Shown here: piece by piece, positions 18,697-28,183 of the stretch
How the letters are laid out: the number at the start of each line of letters is the position of its first letter
How positions within the stretch are numbered: the stretch's first letter is position 1
DNA from: an uncultured Bacteriovoracaceae bacterium
GTDB lineage: Bacteria > Bdellovibrionota > Bacteriovoracia > Bacteriovoracales > Bacteriovoracaceae
Direction: 5' to 3'
DNA: 41,672 nucleotides
Assembly (NCBI GenBank): GCA_938034385.1
Contig: CALHLC010000054.1
Coordinates: 1 to 41,672, forward strand
The notes under the pieces: generated by a model
Told to the model about the DNA's origin: nothing
Databases searched by the model: none
What the model saw: only the letters and a program-made list of their open reading frames with translations
Made by a program: the position numbers and the translations under genes

Positions 18697-20229
18697 CTAA
18701 TGATTAAAATGTCTCATTCCTGTAAATTTCATCGCAATATCTAAATCATCACAAGTATCAATCACCATTTGGTCATTCTTACTTCCACCAGGTTGAATAA
18801 CTTGATCTATATCAATTTCTGTACACAATTTCACAATGTCATCAAATGGAAAGAATGCATCTGATATAAGTATACTGCTTTCAATGGCCTCAGTAAGTTC
18901 AGGGTTCTTCTTATACTCGTAATGCTTTTTAGCGGCGAGTGCGAAACTATCTAATCTATTTGGTTGAGCACAACCTGCTCCGGAAACCCAAAGAGTTGAA
19001 TTTGACCTTGAAACAATATTAACTGCATTACTTTTTAAGTATTTGCAGGTAATTACACCAAATTTCCCTAAGTTTTTTTCATCAAAAGAACTTTTGGTAA
19101 CTGAAGTGACTTCAGTGGCATAGTCTAAATCAGTATCTTGAATAAGATCTAATCCTGTCAGTTGGCGAATTGATTTTTCTTTTAAGGTTTTATAAGGACT
19201 GATTTTATAAATCCTTATGTTTTTTTTCTGAGTTAATATCTCAAGAGCGTGATTTGAAAAACTGGGAGCCATTACTATTTCTACAAATTTAGTACTAATA
19301 AACTTTGCAGCATCTTCATCGATTTCTACATTTGAGCAAAGGATACTTCCAAAAGCACTGATAGGATCACAACTCCAAGCCTTTTTTAGGGTTTGTTCAA
19401 TAGTAGAGCTTTGACTACTTGCAACTCCACAAGGAGCTCCATGCTTATAAACAGAGAAATGAGTAAAGTTAGGTAATAGTAAATTTAACTCAGAAATTAA
19501 GTTAAGAGAGTTTTCCATATCGAGAAAATTATTATAACTAAATTCTTTACCATGGAGCTTTTGACCGTTTAATAAAGATGGTCCAGAGTGATTAGGAATA
19601 TAACTTGCACTTTGATGAGGATTCTCACCATATCTAAGACTATGATTTTCTACAGAAAAGGCCTGTGCTATCAATCTATCGTATTGATAAGTGTGAGAGA
19701 AAATCTTAAATGCCATGCTTTTTCTAAAGTTTAGATCTGTTGCTCCTGAATATTTCTCCAATTGTTCTATCAATGGCTCATAATCTTCAAGATGAGTGAT
19801 AGAGCATGTATGCTTATAGTTTTTGGCTGCAGCTCTTAAAAGAGTAGGGCCACCTATGTCTATCGATTCTATGAGCTCATCTAGATCTTTTGTAGTCTTC
19901 ATTTTTTTTTCAAAAGGGTATAGATTACAAACAACTAAATCAATTGGTAATAGATTAGCTTTTTCCATATCCTTCATATGAGATGAATTATCTCTATCAA
20001 ATAAAATTCCTGCACTTACTTGATAACTGAGCGTTTTGACTCTGCCATTTAAGATTTCAGGATTATTTGTAATTTCATCAATAGAAGTTACAACGTATCC
20101 ATGATCTCTTAAATATTTAGCACTTCCTCCACTTGAGATGATTTCTATCTCAAGTTTTTTTAAAGTACTTGCAAGGGTTTCTAGATGAGTCTTATCTGAA
20201 ACAGAAATTAAGCATCGTTTTATTTTCAT
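18697..20229 (-). CDS. purH: Bifunctional AICAR transformylase / IMP cyclohydrolase
   Basis: PurH performs the last two steps to IMP: formylation of AICAR with 10-formyl-THF, then ring closure. The 510 residues show the MGS-like cyclohydrolase domain first (CLISVSDKTHLETLA, ISSGGSAKYLRDHG, NGRVKTLS). The transformylase domain follows (RYGENPHQSASY; VYKHGAPCGVAS with the catalytic Lys-His pair). The family end is GMRHFNH. Length is normal. Its ATG overlaps the purQ stop (ATGA), so it is co-translated with the FGAM synthase genes. Confidence 0.97.
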   Translation of the reverse strand: MKIKRCLISVSDKTHLETLASTLKKLEIEIISSGGSAKYLRDHGYVVTSIDEITNNPEILNGRVKTLSYQVSAGILFDRDNSSHMKDMEKANLLPIDLVVCNLYPFEKKMKTTKDLDELIESIDIGGPTLLRAAAKNYKHTCSITHLEDYEPLIEQLEKYSGATDLNFRKSMAFKIFSHTYQYDRLIAQAFSVENHSLRYGENPHQSASYIPNHSGPSLLNGQKLHGKEFSYNNFLDMENSLNLISELNLLLPNFTHFSVYKHGAPCGVASSQSSTIEQTLKKAWSCDPISAFGSILCSNVEIDEDAAKFISTKFVEIVMAPSFSNHALEILTQKKNIRIYKISPYKTLKEKSIRQLTGLDLIQDTDLDYATEVTSVTKSSFDEKNLGKFGVITCKYLKSNAVNIVSRSNSTLWVSGAGCAQPNRLDSFALAAKKHYEYKKNPELTEAIESSILISDAFFPFDDIVKLCTEIDIDQVIQPGGSKNDQMVIDTCDDLDIAMKFTGMRHFNH

Positions 20230-20972
20230 AGACTTTTCCTTGATAAAACATATTCTTTTGCATTTTTGAATAATTTCAAAGCTTTGGTTGTTTCAAAATT
20301 AAATTCTGAATTTTTCGGATCAAGCATTTTATAAAGTCCTGCTTCAGGATGAGGCATTAAGCCAAGAGTTGTTCCATATTTACAAGTTAACCCTGCAATA
20401 TTTTTATAAGATCCATTAATTTCTTGATCATAATATAAGACTGCTTCTTTATTTAAGTTCACCTCTCTGTCTTTAGAAAATGAAACTCTTCCTTCTCCAT
20501 GCCTTATTGGTAAGCGTAATTTATCTAGTCCCTTAGTCCAAATACATTCAGAGTGAGAGTTTATATCTAAATCAACCCAAAGGTTAATAAATTTTCCTGA
20601 TGTGTTTTCATCTAGCGAAACTGATTGAGATTGATCTGGATCAAATACTCCAAGGTAGGTGAGAGCTTGAAAACCATTACAAATTCCTATAATCGGTTTT
20701 TTTGCATGATAGAACTCATTAAAATCATCTTTTAAATATTGCTCAATTTTTAAAGACAAAATCTTTCCACTTTTAATTTCATCTCCAAAACTAAAACCTC
20801 CCGGAAGAGCGAGGATATCGTAATCACTTAGTTTTTTTGCACCACCAATTAAATCTTGAATATGAATGATGTCGGCATGAATATCAGCAAGGCTGAAAGC
20901 TCTTTTGGTCTCTGATTCACAATTAATTCCATCCCCACTTAGGATGATGGCCTGAACTTTAGAATTTTTCAT
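20226..20972 (-). CDS. purQ: Phosphoribosylformylglycinamidine synthase, glutaminase subunit
   Basis: PurQ supplies ammonia from glutamine to PurL. It is a class I glutamine amidotransferase of 248 residues. The GGFSFGDE motif is typical of PurQ, the nucleophile Cys is in IIGICNGFQAL, RHGEGR is conserved, and LMPHPEAG holds the His/Glu pair. It overlaps the end of purL by 14 bases and the start of purH by four, as expected for subunits of one complex. Confidence 0.96.
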   Translation of the reverse strand: MKNSKVQAIILSGDGINCESETKRAFSLADIHADIIHIQDLIGGAKKLSDYDILALPGGFSFGDEIKSGKILSLKIEQYLKDDFNEFYHAKKPIIGICNGFQALTYLGVFDPDQSQSVSLDENTSGKFINLWVDLDINSHSECIWTKGLDKLRLPIRHGEGRVSFSKDREVNLNKEAVLYYDQEINGSYKNIAGLTCKYGTTLGLMPHPEAGLYKMLDPKNSEFNFETTKALKLFKNAKEYVLSRKSL

Positions 20973-23853
20973 TGCTACTCCATAAGTTTTCTAAAATTTG
21001 TAAGTCGATGTTTGAATCATTGATCTTGATATTAAAATCTTTAGTAGTTTTTCCTATTTTGTGAAACTCTGGATGTTTATTTAAGATATCACTGACTTGT
21101 TTTTTAGCACTAACTAAAAAACTTCCACTTAATTCATTAAAGAGAAAAGCTAATTGATTAAGCTCATTTGGTAATATTTGAGCTCCAATCCTATTCCCAA
21201 AGCATGATTCAGCCAAAGCTGTAATTAGCCCACCATCGGAAATATCATGAATACTAGAAAAGACATTTTCACTTATTAATGAATGAACTAATTTATAAAA
21301 TTTAGAGTTAAGATCAGTATCAATTATACTTGGTTCACAGTCATCAAGTTTATAAAGATAAGTGAGCTCAGAAATACTGAGTTTAAAAAAAAGATTCTTA
21401 AGTTTATAAGGAGTGGCAAGATAGATATCATCACCTGTGTCTTTAAAACTAGCACTTTGAATATTATGAATATTTGTCTTCCCAACAGCTGTGACTAAAA
21501 GTGTTGGTTCTATGGCGATTGAAGTATTTGTTTTTTCATCATAAAAGTTATTCTTCATTGAATCTTTCCCACTTATTAAAGGGGTAGAGTAATCCATCGC
21601 CGCTTCATATAGCCCTTGGCAAGATCTTACTAATTGGGCCATCCTGTAGCGAGCTTGGGGGTTCTTAGGGCTCTCAATTGGATCGGCCCAGCAAAAATTA
21701 TCTAAGATAGCAATATGATTTGGATCGGCTCCTACACTTATAAGGTTTCTTATGGCTTCATCAACGCTGTGTTTTGCCATCAGATACGTATCAAAATATG
21801 AAAGCTTAGGTGCAATTCCACAGCTTATTGATATGGCATTATCCATTTCTCCTCCGTATTGGTGAAGCCAAACAACACTTGCATCATTTGGTGAATTATA
21901 TTTCAAACCATCAAAAGTTTTTAAAAGTGTACTCGATTTAACTTCTTGATCGTATTGAGAAACATATTGTTTCTTACTTCTAACATTGGGAGTTGAAATA
22001 ATTTCTTTTATAATTGTTGAGAGATCACTTGGAAGTTCAGCTCTCAGATCTTTTTTATGCCAAAAAGATCTGGAAGTGCTTGGCGAGTAATGGGCCTTAA
22101 GTTTTAGATCAATATCTTGATTATGTAGAAAGTCTAAGTTGAGATAACCTACAAGTTCATTATTATAATTTACATGCAAATAACCAGAATCTGTAAATTC
22201 ACCAATATGAGTGGCTTCAACATTATATTTTGTAGCAAGTTTTTCAAACTCATCAATCTTTGAGGGATTAACCGCCAAAGTCATTCTCTCTTGGCTTTCA
22301 CTAATCATTATTTGAAAAGGTTGAAGACCTGGGTATTTAAGAGGAACTCTTCCTAAATCAATGATGGCTCCATTAGTTTTTTCTGCCATCTCACCAACAC
22401 TAGAGCTTAGTCCACCAGCACCATTATCAGTAATACCGCTATACAAAGATTGGTCTCTAGCATCGAGAATAAAATCCATCACCCTTTTCTGGGTGAATGG
22501 ATCACCAATTTGTACAGCACTTGATGGTGAAGATTCATCTAATTCAAGAGAGCTAAAGGTAGCCCCATGAATTCCATCAAGACCAACTCGTCCGCCAACC
22601 ATATAGATGAGATCACCTTTTTGATAAGGCTTTTCAAAGCTTTCATGTTCTCCAATAGTATGGGGGAGAACTCCTATCGTTCCACAATAAACGAGAGGTT
22701 TACCCATATAATTATCATCAAAAACAATGGCACCGTTTACTGTTGGAATACCAGATTTATTTCCACCATCTTTTACACCTTCATGGACACCATCGAGAAT
22801 TTTTTTAGGATTCATTAAAGTCTCTGGAAGTTTCATTTTATCGATATTTTTTTCTGATCCAACACAGAATACATTTGTATTAGCTATAGGCATGGCTCCA
22901 AGGCCGCACCCAAGAATATCTCTATTCACTCCTAAGATTCCAGTTAAAGCTCCACCGTAGGGATCAAGAGCAGAAGGAGAGTTATGAGTTTCTACCTTGG
23001 CACAAATATCTAAAAATTTATCAAATCTAACTATTCCAGCATTATCGTGAAATAAGCTTTTGCACCAATCCACTTTTTTTTGTTCAATAAGATCATAACT
23101 AGCTTTTTTAATTTTATCTTTAAAGAGTGAATTTAATTTCATATCTCCTAGTTTTATAGGCGTATCAGCTGATTCAGTATACTCAATTGATGAAGAAAAG
23201 ATCTTATGTTTACAATGCTCACTCCATGATTGAGCAATAACTTCTATTTCTAAATCAGTTGGGTTATTGAGTTTTTTTGCTCGTTTTTTATCTGATGAAA
23301 AATAATTCTTTAAGATTTGTATTTCATTTAGATTTAAGGCCCAGCAATTTTCTTGAGATAGTTTTAAAAAATCCTGATCGCTTAAATTTAGGTCGTATTG
23401 ATTAACATTTATTTCAGTTTTAGTTTCTTCTATTGTCTTTAAGTCTATAAAACGATCGGCGAAATCTTTTGATGTCGTAGAGTCAGTAGAGAAACTATTT
23501 AGTAAATTATTTCCAAAATCAGAGAAATTGGATTCTTTGAATTCGTTATTAGAATAAAAGATTTCTCCAGTTTGAACCTTTACATTTATTTTAAACCTAT
23601 CTTCAATACATTCTTTTACAGAGTTTGCAAGGTTATCTGTTACACCAAATTTAAAAGTTTTATCAAGGAAAAATTTAAACTCACTAGTAGAGTGATTAGT
23701 GATAATATTTTCTGAAATTGAAGAACCTAAAATTTGATTTGAAATTTTCTCTATTAGAGTTGTGTCTAATTCATCTGATTGAATATAGTAAACTTTTGCC
23801 ATGTGATTTGAATGTTGATCTTTTGGCATAATCTCAATTCTACATTTATTCAT
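20959..23853 (-). CDS. purL: Phosphoribosylformylglycinamidine synthase, fused PurS-PurL subunit
   Basis: This enzyme turns FGAR into FGAM with ATP and ammonia. It has 964 residues: longer than the small PurL (~740), shorter than the single-chain form (~1300). The first ~90 residues (RIEIMPKDQHSNHM onward) look like a PurS module. The synthase part follows, with AQSWSEHCKHKIFSS (catalytic His), ETHNSPSALDPYGGALTG, GGRVGLDGIHGATFSS, MISESQERM in the first half and ISGKDSMKN in the second. So PurS is fused while PurQ stays separate, an arrangement I associate with delta-type proteobacteria (PurSL). The ATG at 23853 lies in the purN 3' end, and the N-terminal residues support this start over the internal Met18. 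Confidence 0.95.
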   Translation of the reverse strand: MNKCRIEIMPKDQHSNHMAKVYYIQSDELDTTLIEKISNQILGSSISENIITNHSTSEFKFFLDKTFKFGVTDNLANSVKECIEDRFKINVKVQTGEIFYSNNEFKESNFSDFGNNLLNSFSTDSTTSKDFADRFIDLKTIEETKTEINVNQYDLNLSDQDFLKLSQENCWALNLNEIQILKNYFSSDKKRAKKLNNPTDLEIEVIAQSWSEHCKHKIFSSSIEYTESADTPIKLGDMKLNSLFKDKIKKASYDLIEQKKVDWCKSLFHDNAGIVRFDKFLDICAKVETHNSPSALDPYGGALTGILGVNRDILGCGLGAMPIANTNVFCVGSEKNIDKMKLPETLMNPKKILDGVHEGVKDGGNKSGIPTVNGAIVFDDNYMGKPLVYCGTIGVLPHTIGEHESFEKPYQKGDLIYMVGGRVGLDGIHGATFSSLELDESSPSSAVQIGDPFTQKRVMDFILDARDQSLYSGITDNGAGGLSSSVGEMAEKTNGAIIDLGRVPLKYPGLQPFQIMISESQERMTLAVNPSKIDEFEKLATKYNVEATHIGEFTDSGYLHVNYNNELVGYLNLDFLHNQDIDLKLKAHYSPSTSRSFWHKKDLRAELPSDLSTIIKEIISTPNVRSKKQYVSQYDQEVKSSTLLKTFDGLKYNSPNDASVVWLHQYGGEMDNAISISCGIAPKLSYFDTYLMAKHSVDEAIRNLISVGADPNHIAILDNFCWADPIESPKNPQARYRMAQLVRSCQGLYEAAMDYSTPLISGKDSMKNNFYDEKTNTSIAIEPTLLVTAVGKTNIHNIQSASFKDTGDDIYLATPYKLKNLFFKLSISELTYLYKLDDCEPSIIDTDLNSKFYKLVHSLISENVFSSIHDISDGGLITALAESCFGNRIGAQILPNELNQLAFLFNELSGSFLVSAKKQVSDILNKHPEFHKIGKTTKDFNIKINDSNIDLQILENLWSSNEKF

Positions 23854-24415
23854 TTAAACTCCTATGACTAAGGATAAGTTGTTCATATACTTGTGGATAA
23901 AAAATACGCTCAATCTCTTTGCCACGTTCTATGAAACAATCTAAATCTTGAGATGGATTCTTGGAAAAACATACTTGGGAAATAATCTCACCAGTATCCA
24001 CACCTTCGTCTACATAATGAATGGTAATTCCACCGTAATCATCACTAGATTGGAAACTATCTCTATAACCATGAATTCCTTTATATTTAGGGAGAAGACT
24101 AGGATGTATATTAATAATCTTTCTAGGAAAAGCATTTAATATTGTTGGTTTTAATATTTGCATATAACCGGCTAAGAAAATTAGATTAACTTGGTTAGAT
24201 ATTAAAAACTTAAGGATATTATCTTCTTGTTGAACAGACTTTTCAAAAACATGAACAGTTTCATTATATTTTTCCATCCGAGAAATAAAACTTGAACTTG
24301 GATTATTGGTAATTAATACAGGAGTCTCTACTGAAGCAATATTTTTTGACTTCAAGTATAAACTCTCAGCTATAGACCCTGAAAGACTTGCAAAAATAGC
24401 ACTCTTTATCTTCAT
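23846..24415 (-). CDS. purN: Phosphoribosylglycinamide formyltransferase (folate dependent)
   Basis: PurN formylates GAR with 10-formyl-THF. The 189 residues include the folate/catalytic signature: IINIHPSLLPKYKG has the catalytic Asn and His, and GITIHYVDEGVDTGEII has the catalytic Asp. The N-terminal phosphate loop, usually a GNGSNL-like sequence, reads SLSGSIAES and is diverged, but the fold and length fit. Its ATG shares one base with the purD stop (TAATG). The last eight bases overlap purL. Confidence 0.93.
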   Translation of the reverse strand: MKIKSAIFASLSGSIAESLYLKSKNIASVETPVLITNNPSSSFISRMEKYNETVHVFEKSVQQEDNILKFLISNQVNLIFLAGYMQILKPTILNAFPRKIINIHPSLLPKYKGIHGYRDSFQSSDDYGGITIHYVDEGVDTGEIISQVCFSKNPSQDLDCFIERGKEIERIFYPQVYEQLILSHRSLNE

Positions 24416-25704
24416 TAACTCCCTATATCAGTTCTGAAATACTCTCCTTCAAAACCTACATATTCTAAGGCCTCATATGCTTTAGAGATGGCCTCTGATC
24501 TATTTGATGCCTGAGCAGTAATTCCTAAAACTCTTCCACCAGTGTTTATTAAGTGATTTTCTTCTTTAGATACTCCAGAGAAAAATAACTTTCTAGATTT
24601 ATCTTTAAAAAATTCAGGATTAATTGAAATTTGATTATTTAACTTTAGAGGAGTCTCAATACCAGGATAACCTCCACTTGCTTTGACAACATGACAAGTT
24701 GATTGACTTGAGAGTTGAAACTGATCTTTTACAAGACTTAGTTTTTTATGAGCACATGCATGAAAAATTTTAGCAAGGTCTCCATCTATTCTTGGTATAA
24801 TGACTTGGGCCTCAGGATCACCAAAGCGTGTATTGAATTCTAAGACTTTTAAATCTCCATTATGGCATCTCATAATTCCAGCAAAGAGTATCCCTTGGAA
24901 TTGTATGTTTTTTTGTTTTAAAGAAATAAACAATTTATCTAAAATCTGTCTTTTGATAAATTGTCTTTCATCATTACTAATCCAATCTGCAGGAGAATAA
25001 CAACCCATTCCACCTGTATTGTGACCAGTGTCTCCGTCTCCTTGCTTTTTATAATCACAAGCATCTCCTATATAGAGATGATCAACTCCATCACTGATAG
25101 CAAAGGCAGAGAGCTCTTTTCCATCTAGTTTTTCTTCAATTAAAACATGTGTTGGATTTTCAAGACTTAAAGGATTATCTAAGCATAAAAGCTTAAGGTC
25201 ACTTCTTGCTTGCTCTACCGTATCACAAACAAAAACTCCCTTACCGCTAGCGAGTCCATCTGCTTTGATGACTAATCCATTTTCAAATGGCCAAGAGTTT
25301 ATATATTTTAGTGCATCTTCATATTTCGTAAAAAAATCAAAGTCAGCAGTATCTATCCCACTATCTCTCATAAGTTTCTTAGAATGAAACTTAGATGATT
25401 CCAACTTAGCACCTTGTCTTGATGGCCCTATGGTTGCAATACCATTTTTTGAAAGAGTATCGGCCATTCCAAGCTCTAAGTATTTCTCTGGTCCTATGAC
25501 GGCCATAGAAATAGATTCTCTCTTACAAATCTTCTCAAGTGTCTCAAAATCGGTTGGGTCTTCATTAATACAGGCTATATCATCTAATAAAGTAATCCCG
25601 GGATTTCCAGGCATGACAAATACTTTATCAACTAGGGGAGATAGAGATAGCTTCCATGAGATGGCATGTTCTCTTGCTCCTTTACCTAATACTAATACAT
25701 TCAT
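24415..25704 (-). CDS. purD: Phosphoribosylamine-glycine ligase (GAR synthetase)
   Basis: PurD joins phosphoribosylamine and glycine with ATP. The 429 residues start with VLVLGKGAREHAI, the family N-terminus. The ATP-grasp core follows, with VIKADGLASGKGVFV and LEFNTRFGDPEAQV (metal and glycine site). The TGHNTGGMGCYSPA segment is also typical. Length is normal. The ATG overlaps the purC stop (ATGA). Confidence 0.97.
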   Translation of the reverse strand: MNVLVLGKGAREHAISWKLSLSPLVDKVFVMPGNPGITLLDDIACINEDPTDFETLEKICKRESISMAVIGPEKYLELGMADTLSKNGIATIGPSRQGAKLESSKFHSKKLMRDSGIDTADFDFFTKYEDALKYINSWPFENGLVIKADGLASGKGVFVCDTVEQARSDLKLLCLDNPLSLENPTHVLIEEKLDGKELSAFAISDGVDHLYIGDACDYKKQGDGDTGHNTGGMGCYSPADWISNDERQFIKRQILDKLFISLKQKNIQFQGILFAGIMRCHNGDLKVLEFNTRFGDPEAQVIIPRIDGDLAKIFHACAHKKLSLVKDQFQLSSQSTCHVVKASGGYPGIETPLKLNNQISINPEFFKDKSRKLFFSGVSKEENHLINTGGRVLGITAQASNRSEAISKAYEALEYVGFEGEYFRTDIGS

Positions 25705-26663
25705 TGTCGTCCTTTATAATATTGTTGGAAGTAATGCTCTATTTGATAATCATCACTAGTTTTTTTACTTTCAACAAGTTTTGAAAGTGTATTGGTAAAA
25801 GCTCTGTATAAGTTTTGAACTTGTTCTAAGACTTCACGCGGTAGATGATCTGGAGTCAGGTGATGTTTTGTCATCTCATCTTTCCAATTAGTTTGAAAAT
25901 CTGTTTTGAACTTTTGAAGGTTACCAAACCAAAGTGTAGATTTATAAAAATCTCTAAGAAACTCTTTTGATAATAAAACGCCATGGCGCTCAATTCTAAG
26001 CTCATCCAGTCCAATCGTATCAACAAGAAATATATTTCTATTCTCATCAAAAGCAAATTCTAATTTCCCATCGATGAGATCTAATTGATTTTGAGAAAAC
26101 AAATCTTTAAGTAAAATTGCTACTCTCTGGGCCAAGCTAATTAGATTTGAAAGTTCATCCTCACTTAAAGAAGATATCTCTTTTGCTTCTTTATAATCTA
26201 TATACCTATCACTTGCTTCAAGTTTAGTAGAAAATTCAACTAAAGGATGAGCAAATTCATAATTTGTAAAATCAAGATCAGAAAATTCAACTCTATCAAT
26301 TTTTTCTTTAAAAGAAGCAGTATTGAAAATCTTAAATCTAAATATAACTTCAAGCGGAATTAAGCACGAATGACTGGTGGGAGTATAATATGAAACGGGA
26401 TTATCATAGGGGACATGAATTTTTTTCACTTTCAAAGTATCTTGATCATGACCAATATAATGATTAGGAATATTATGTTGGTTTAGATATTTAAAAAACA
26501 AAGATCCCATAGTCGCTAAAGACTGACCTTTATTTAAAATATGATCAGGCATTTCTCCCCAATCAAAAATTGAATATCTATCACTAAATTTAAATACAAT
26601 GTCACTATCACTTTTGTAGATATCTTTTACTGATCCTGAATATATCAACTCATTTGTTAGCAA
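25701..26663 (-). CDS. purC: SAICAR synthetase (TTG start)
   Basis: PurC joins CAIR and aspartate with ATP to give SAICAR. The 320 residues match the longer, diverged form. IYSGSVKDIYK replaces the common GKTK..Y opening. DRYSIFDWGEMPDHIL.KG is the SDR.SAFD-type segment, and PLEVIFRF corresponds to the R(N)-containing strand. LIDGKLEFAFD and VDTIGLDELR carry the metal/aspartate site. The start is TTG: GGAGGAG stands six bases before it, inside the last codons of purF, and no better start is in frame. It overlaps purF by 14 bases and purD by four. Confidence 0.9.
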   Translation of the reverse strand: MLTNELIYSGSVKDIYKSDSDIVFKFSDRYSIFDWGEMPDHILNKGQSLATMGSLFFKYLNQHNIPNHYIGHDQDTLKVKKIHVPYDNPVSYYTPTSHSCLIPLEVIFRFKIFNTASFKEKIDRVEFSDLDFTNYEFAHPLVEFSTKLEASDRYIDYKEAKEISSLSEDELSNLISLAQRVAILLKDLFSQNQLDLIDGKLEFAFDENRNIFLVDTIGLDELRIERHGVLLSKEFLRDFYKSTLWFGNLQKFKTDFQTNWKDEMTKHHLTPDHLPREVLEQVQNLYRAFTNTLSKLVESKKTSDDYQIEHYFQQYYKGRQ

Positions 26664-28083
26664 GAAATTCTCCTCCCGTTGGATATTTTCCAGTTAAGCA
26701 AGCACTGCAAATCTCATCGCCAAGAACATCTTTTAAATCATCTTCAGTTTGATAAATGACTCTATTGCATCCTAAGAGATCAGTAATTTCTTCTTCAGTC
26801 TTATTAAAGGCGATAAGATCTTCAGAGTTTGGAAAATCTATACCATAACCACAAGGGTGAGTGATAGGTGGACAAGTAGAAGCAAAGTAGATCTCTTTTG
26901 CTCCTGCATCCTTTAACATCTTTACTATTCTTTTCGATGTAGTTCCCCGAACTATACTATCATCAATAACCAAAAGGTTTTTTCCTTCTATATCTTCTTT
27001 AATAGGTAGAAGCTTTAACTTTACAGCATTTTCTCTAGAGTCTTGAGTATTTAAAATGAAACTTCTTTGAATATATCTATTTTTATTTAAGACAGGTCTA
27101 AGTGGTAGAGATAGATTTTCAGAAATTGCAGTAGCCGCAATTTTACTAGTTTCAGGGACCGGGACTACAAAGTCTGGGGATATTTCATTTTTATCTATAA
27201 GCTTTTGTATTTTATGACTTAAAGATTTCCCGAGGTTTAATCTTGAAGTATAAATACTCTTCCCATCAAGAGTACTTTCAGGATTAGAAAAATAGACCCA
27301 TTCAAACATACATTGTTTTTTAGGTTGTTGATCTACGATTGAAGAGTGGAGTTTTCCTTTTTTAGAGATAAAAATAATTTCTCCTGGTTCAAGATCACGC
27401 TGAACTTTATAGCCTAAAAACTCCAAGACAAATGACTCACTAGAGAGACAAAAACTATCACCTTCATCAGTAGTCTTTTTTCCAAGAAGCAGAGGTCTAA
27501 TCCCATTTGGATCTTTGCAGGCAAATAATCCAAAGGGAGCAATAGTTCCAACGATAGAATATCCACCTTTTGCATACTCAAATAAATATCTAATAGCACT
27601 AAAGAGAATTTCGGGATGAAATTTAGTATGTTCAACCTCATTTTTCTTCAAAATATAAGATAAGTGATCACTAATGAGATTAATTAAAATCTCTCCATCA
27701 TTTTTTGAAAATAAAAATCTCTTCTTCTTTTCATTTAAAAAGTTCTTTAGCTTATCAAAATTTACAAGGTTTCCATTATGAGCAATACCCAATCCATAAG
27801 GGTAGTTAAGAGTCATAGGCTGAACGTCATTTAAATCAAGTGATCCTACAGTTGAATATCGAGTATGACCTATACTCATTTGTCCTTTCATGGCTTGAAG
27901 AGACTCTGGAGTAAAAACTTTATCTACGTAACCTTGATTTTTTTCTAAACTATAAACATGTTTTTCAAAATCATAGTTGAGAATACCGGCTGCATCTTGT
28001 CCGCGATGTTGTAGCAGCAGAAGCCCTTGATATGTTTCTAAGGGAGCCTTGGAAGTACCTATGATGCCGATGATTCCGCACAT
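26650..28083 (-). CDS. purF: Amidophosphoribosyltransferase
   Basis: PurF makes phosphoribosylamine from PRPP and glutamine, the committed purine step and usual feedback point. From the ATG at 28083 the protein is 477 residues and begins Met-Cys-Gly, so removing Met exposes the Ntn glutaminase nucleophile. LLQHRGQDAAGI, IGHTRYSTVG and VIDDSIVRGTTSKRI (PRPP loop) are diagnostic. Cys residues in KKQCMFEW, THPCGYG and CSACLTGKYPT match the iron-sulfur ligands of the Bacillus-type enzyme. An in-frame TTG at 28113 would add exactly 10 codons, giving an 11-residue leader before Cys like the Bacillus propeptide. It lacks a ribosome site, whereas AGAAGG precedes the ATG. First gene of the operon. Confidence 0.95.
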   Translation of the reverse strand: MCGIIGIIGTSKAPLETYQGLLLLQHRGQDAAGILNYDFEKHVYSLEKNQGYVDKVFTPESLQAMKGQMSIGHTRYSTVGSLDLNDVQPMTLNYPYGLGIAHNGNLVNFDKLKNFLNEKKKRFLFSKNDGEILINLISDHLSYILKKNEVEHTKFHPEILFSAIRYLFEYAKGGYSIVGTIAPFGLFACKDPNGIRPLLLGKKTTDEGDSFCLSSESFVLEFLGYKVQRDLEPGEIIFISKKGKLHSSIVDQQPKKQCMFEWVYFSNPESTLDGKSIYTSRLNLGKSLSHKIQKLIDKNEISPDFVVPVPETSKIAATAISENLSLPLRPVLNKNRYIQRSFILNTQDSRENAVKLKLLPIKEDIEGKNLLVIDDSIVRGTTSKRIVKMLKDAGAKEIYFASTCPPITHPCGYGIDFPNSEDLIAFNKTEEEITDLLGCNRVIYQTEDDLKDVLGDEICSACLTGKYPTGGEFLANK

Positions 28084-28110
28084 AGAAAAAGACCTTCTTT
28101 CAAAGTTTTT

Positions 28111-28134
28111 CAATATATGTTAATTCACATATTG
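28111..28134. promoter_or_regulatory. Inverted repeat in the purF/purK divergent region
   Basis: CAATATATG and CACATATTG are 9-base arms that are inverted copies with one mismatch, separated by TTAATT. The repeat lies in the ~100-base space between the divergent purF and purK starts, where an operator for the whole purine set would be expected. TTGATA at 28132 with a weak -10 about 17 bases later could serve purK. The binding protein is unknown. Confidence 0.35.
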
Positions 28135-28183
28135 ATATTTTTTACTACACTAATACTGTACTCGTTTAAGGAGAATATTGGCA

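Noticed and set aside
22361-22960. Open frames on the plus strand inside purL
   Set aside because: They lie opposite strongly conserved FGAM synthase sequence, have no ribosome sites and no recognisable product.
28084-28183. Purine riboswitch or T-box upstream of purF/purK
   Set aside because: The divergent spacer is only about 100 bases and shows no conserved aptamer pattern, only an inverted repeat.
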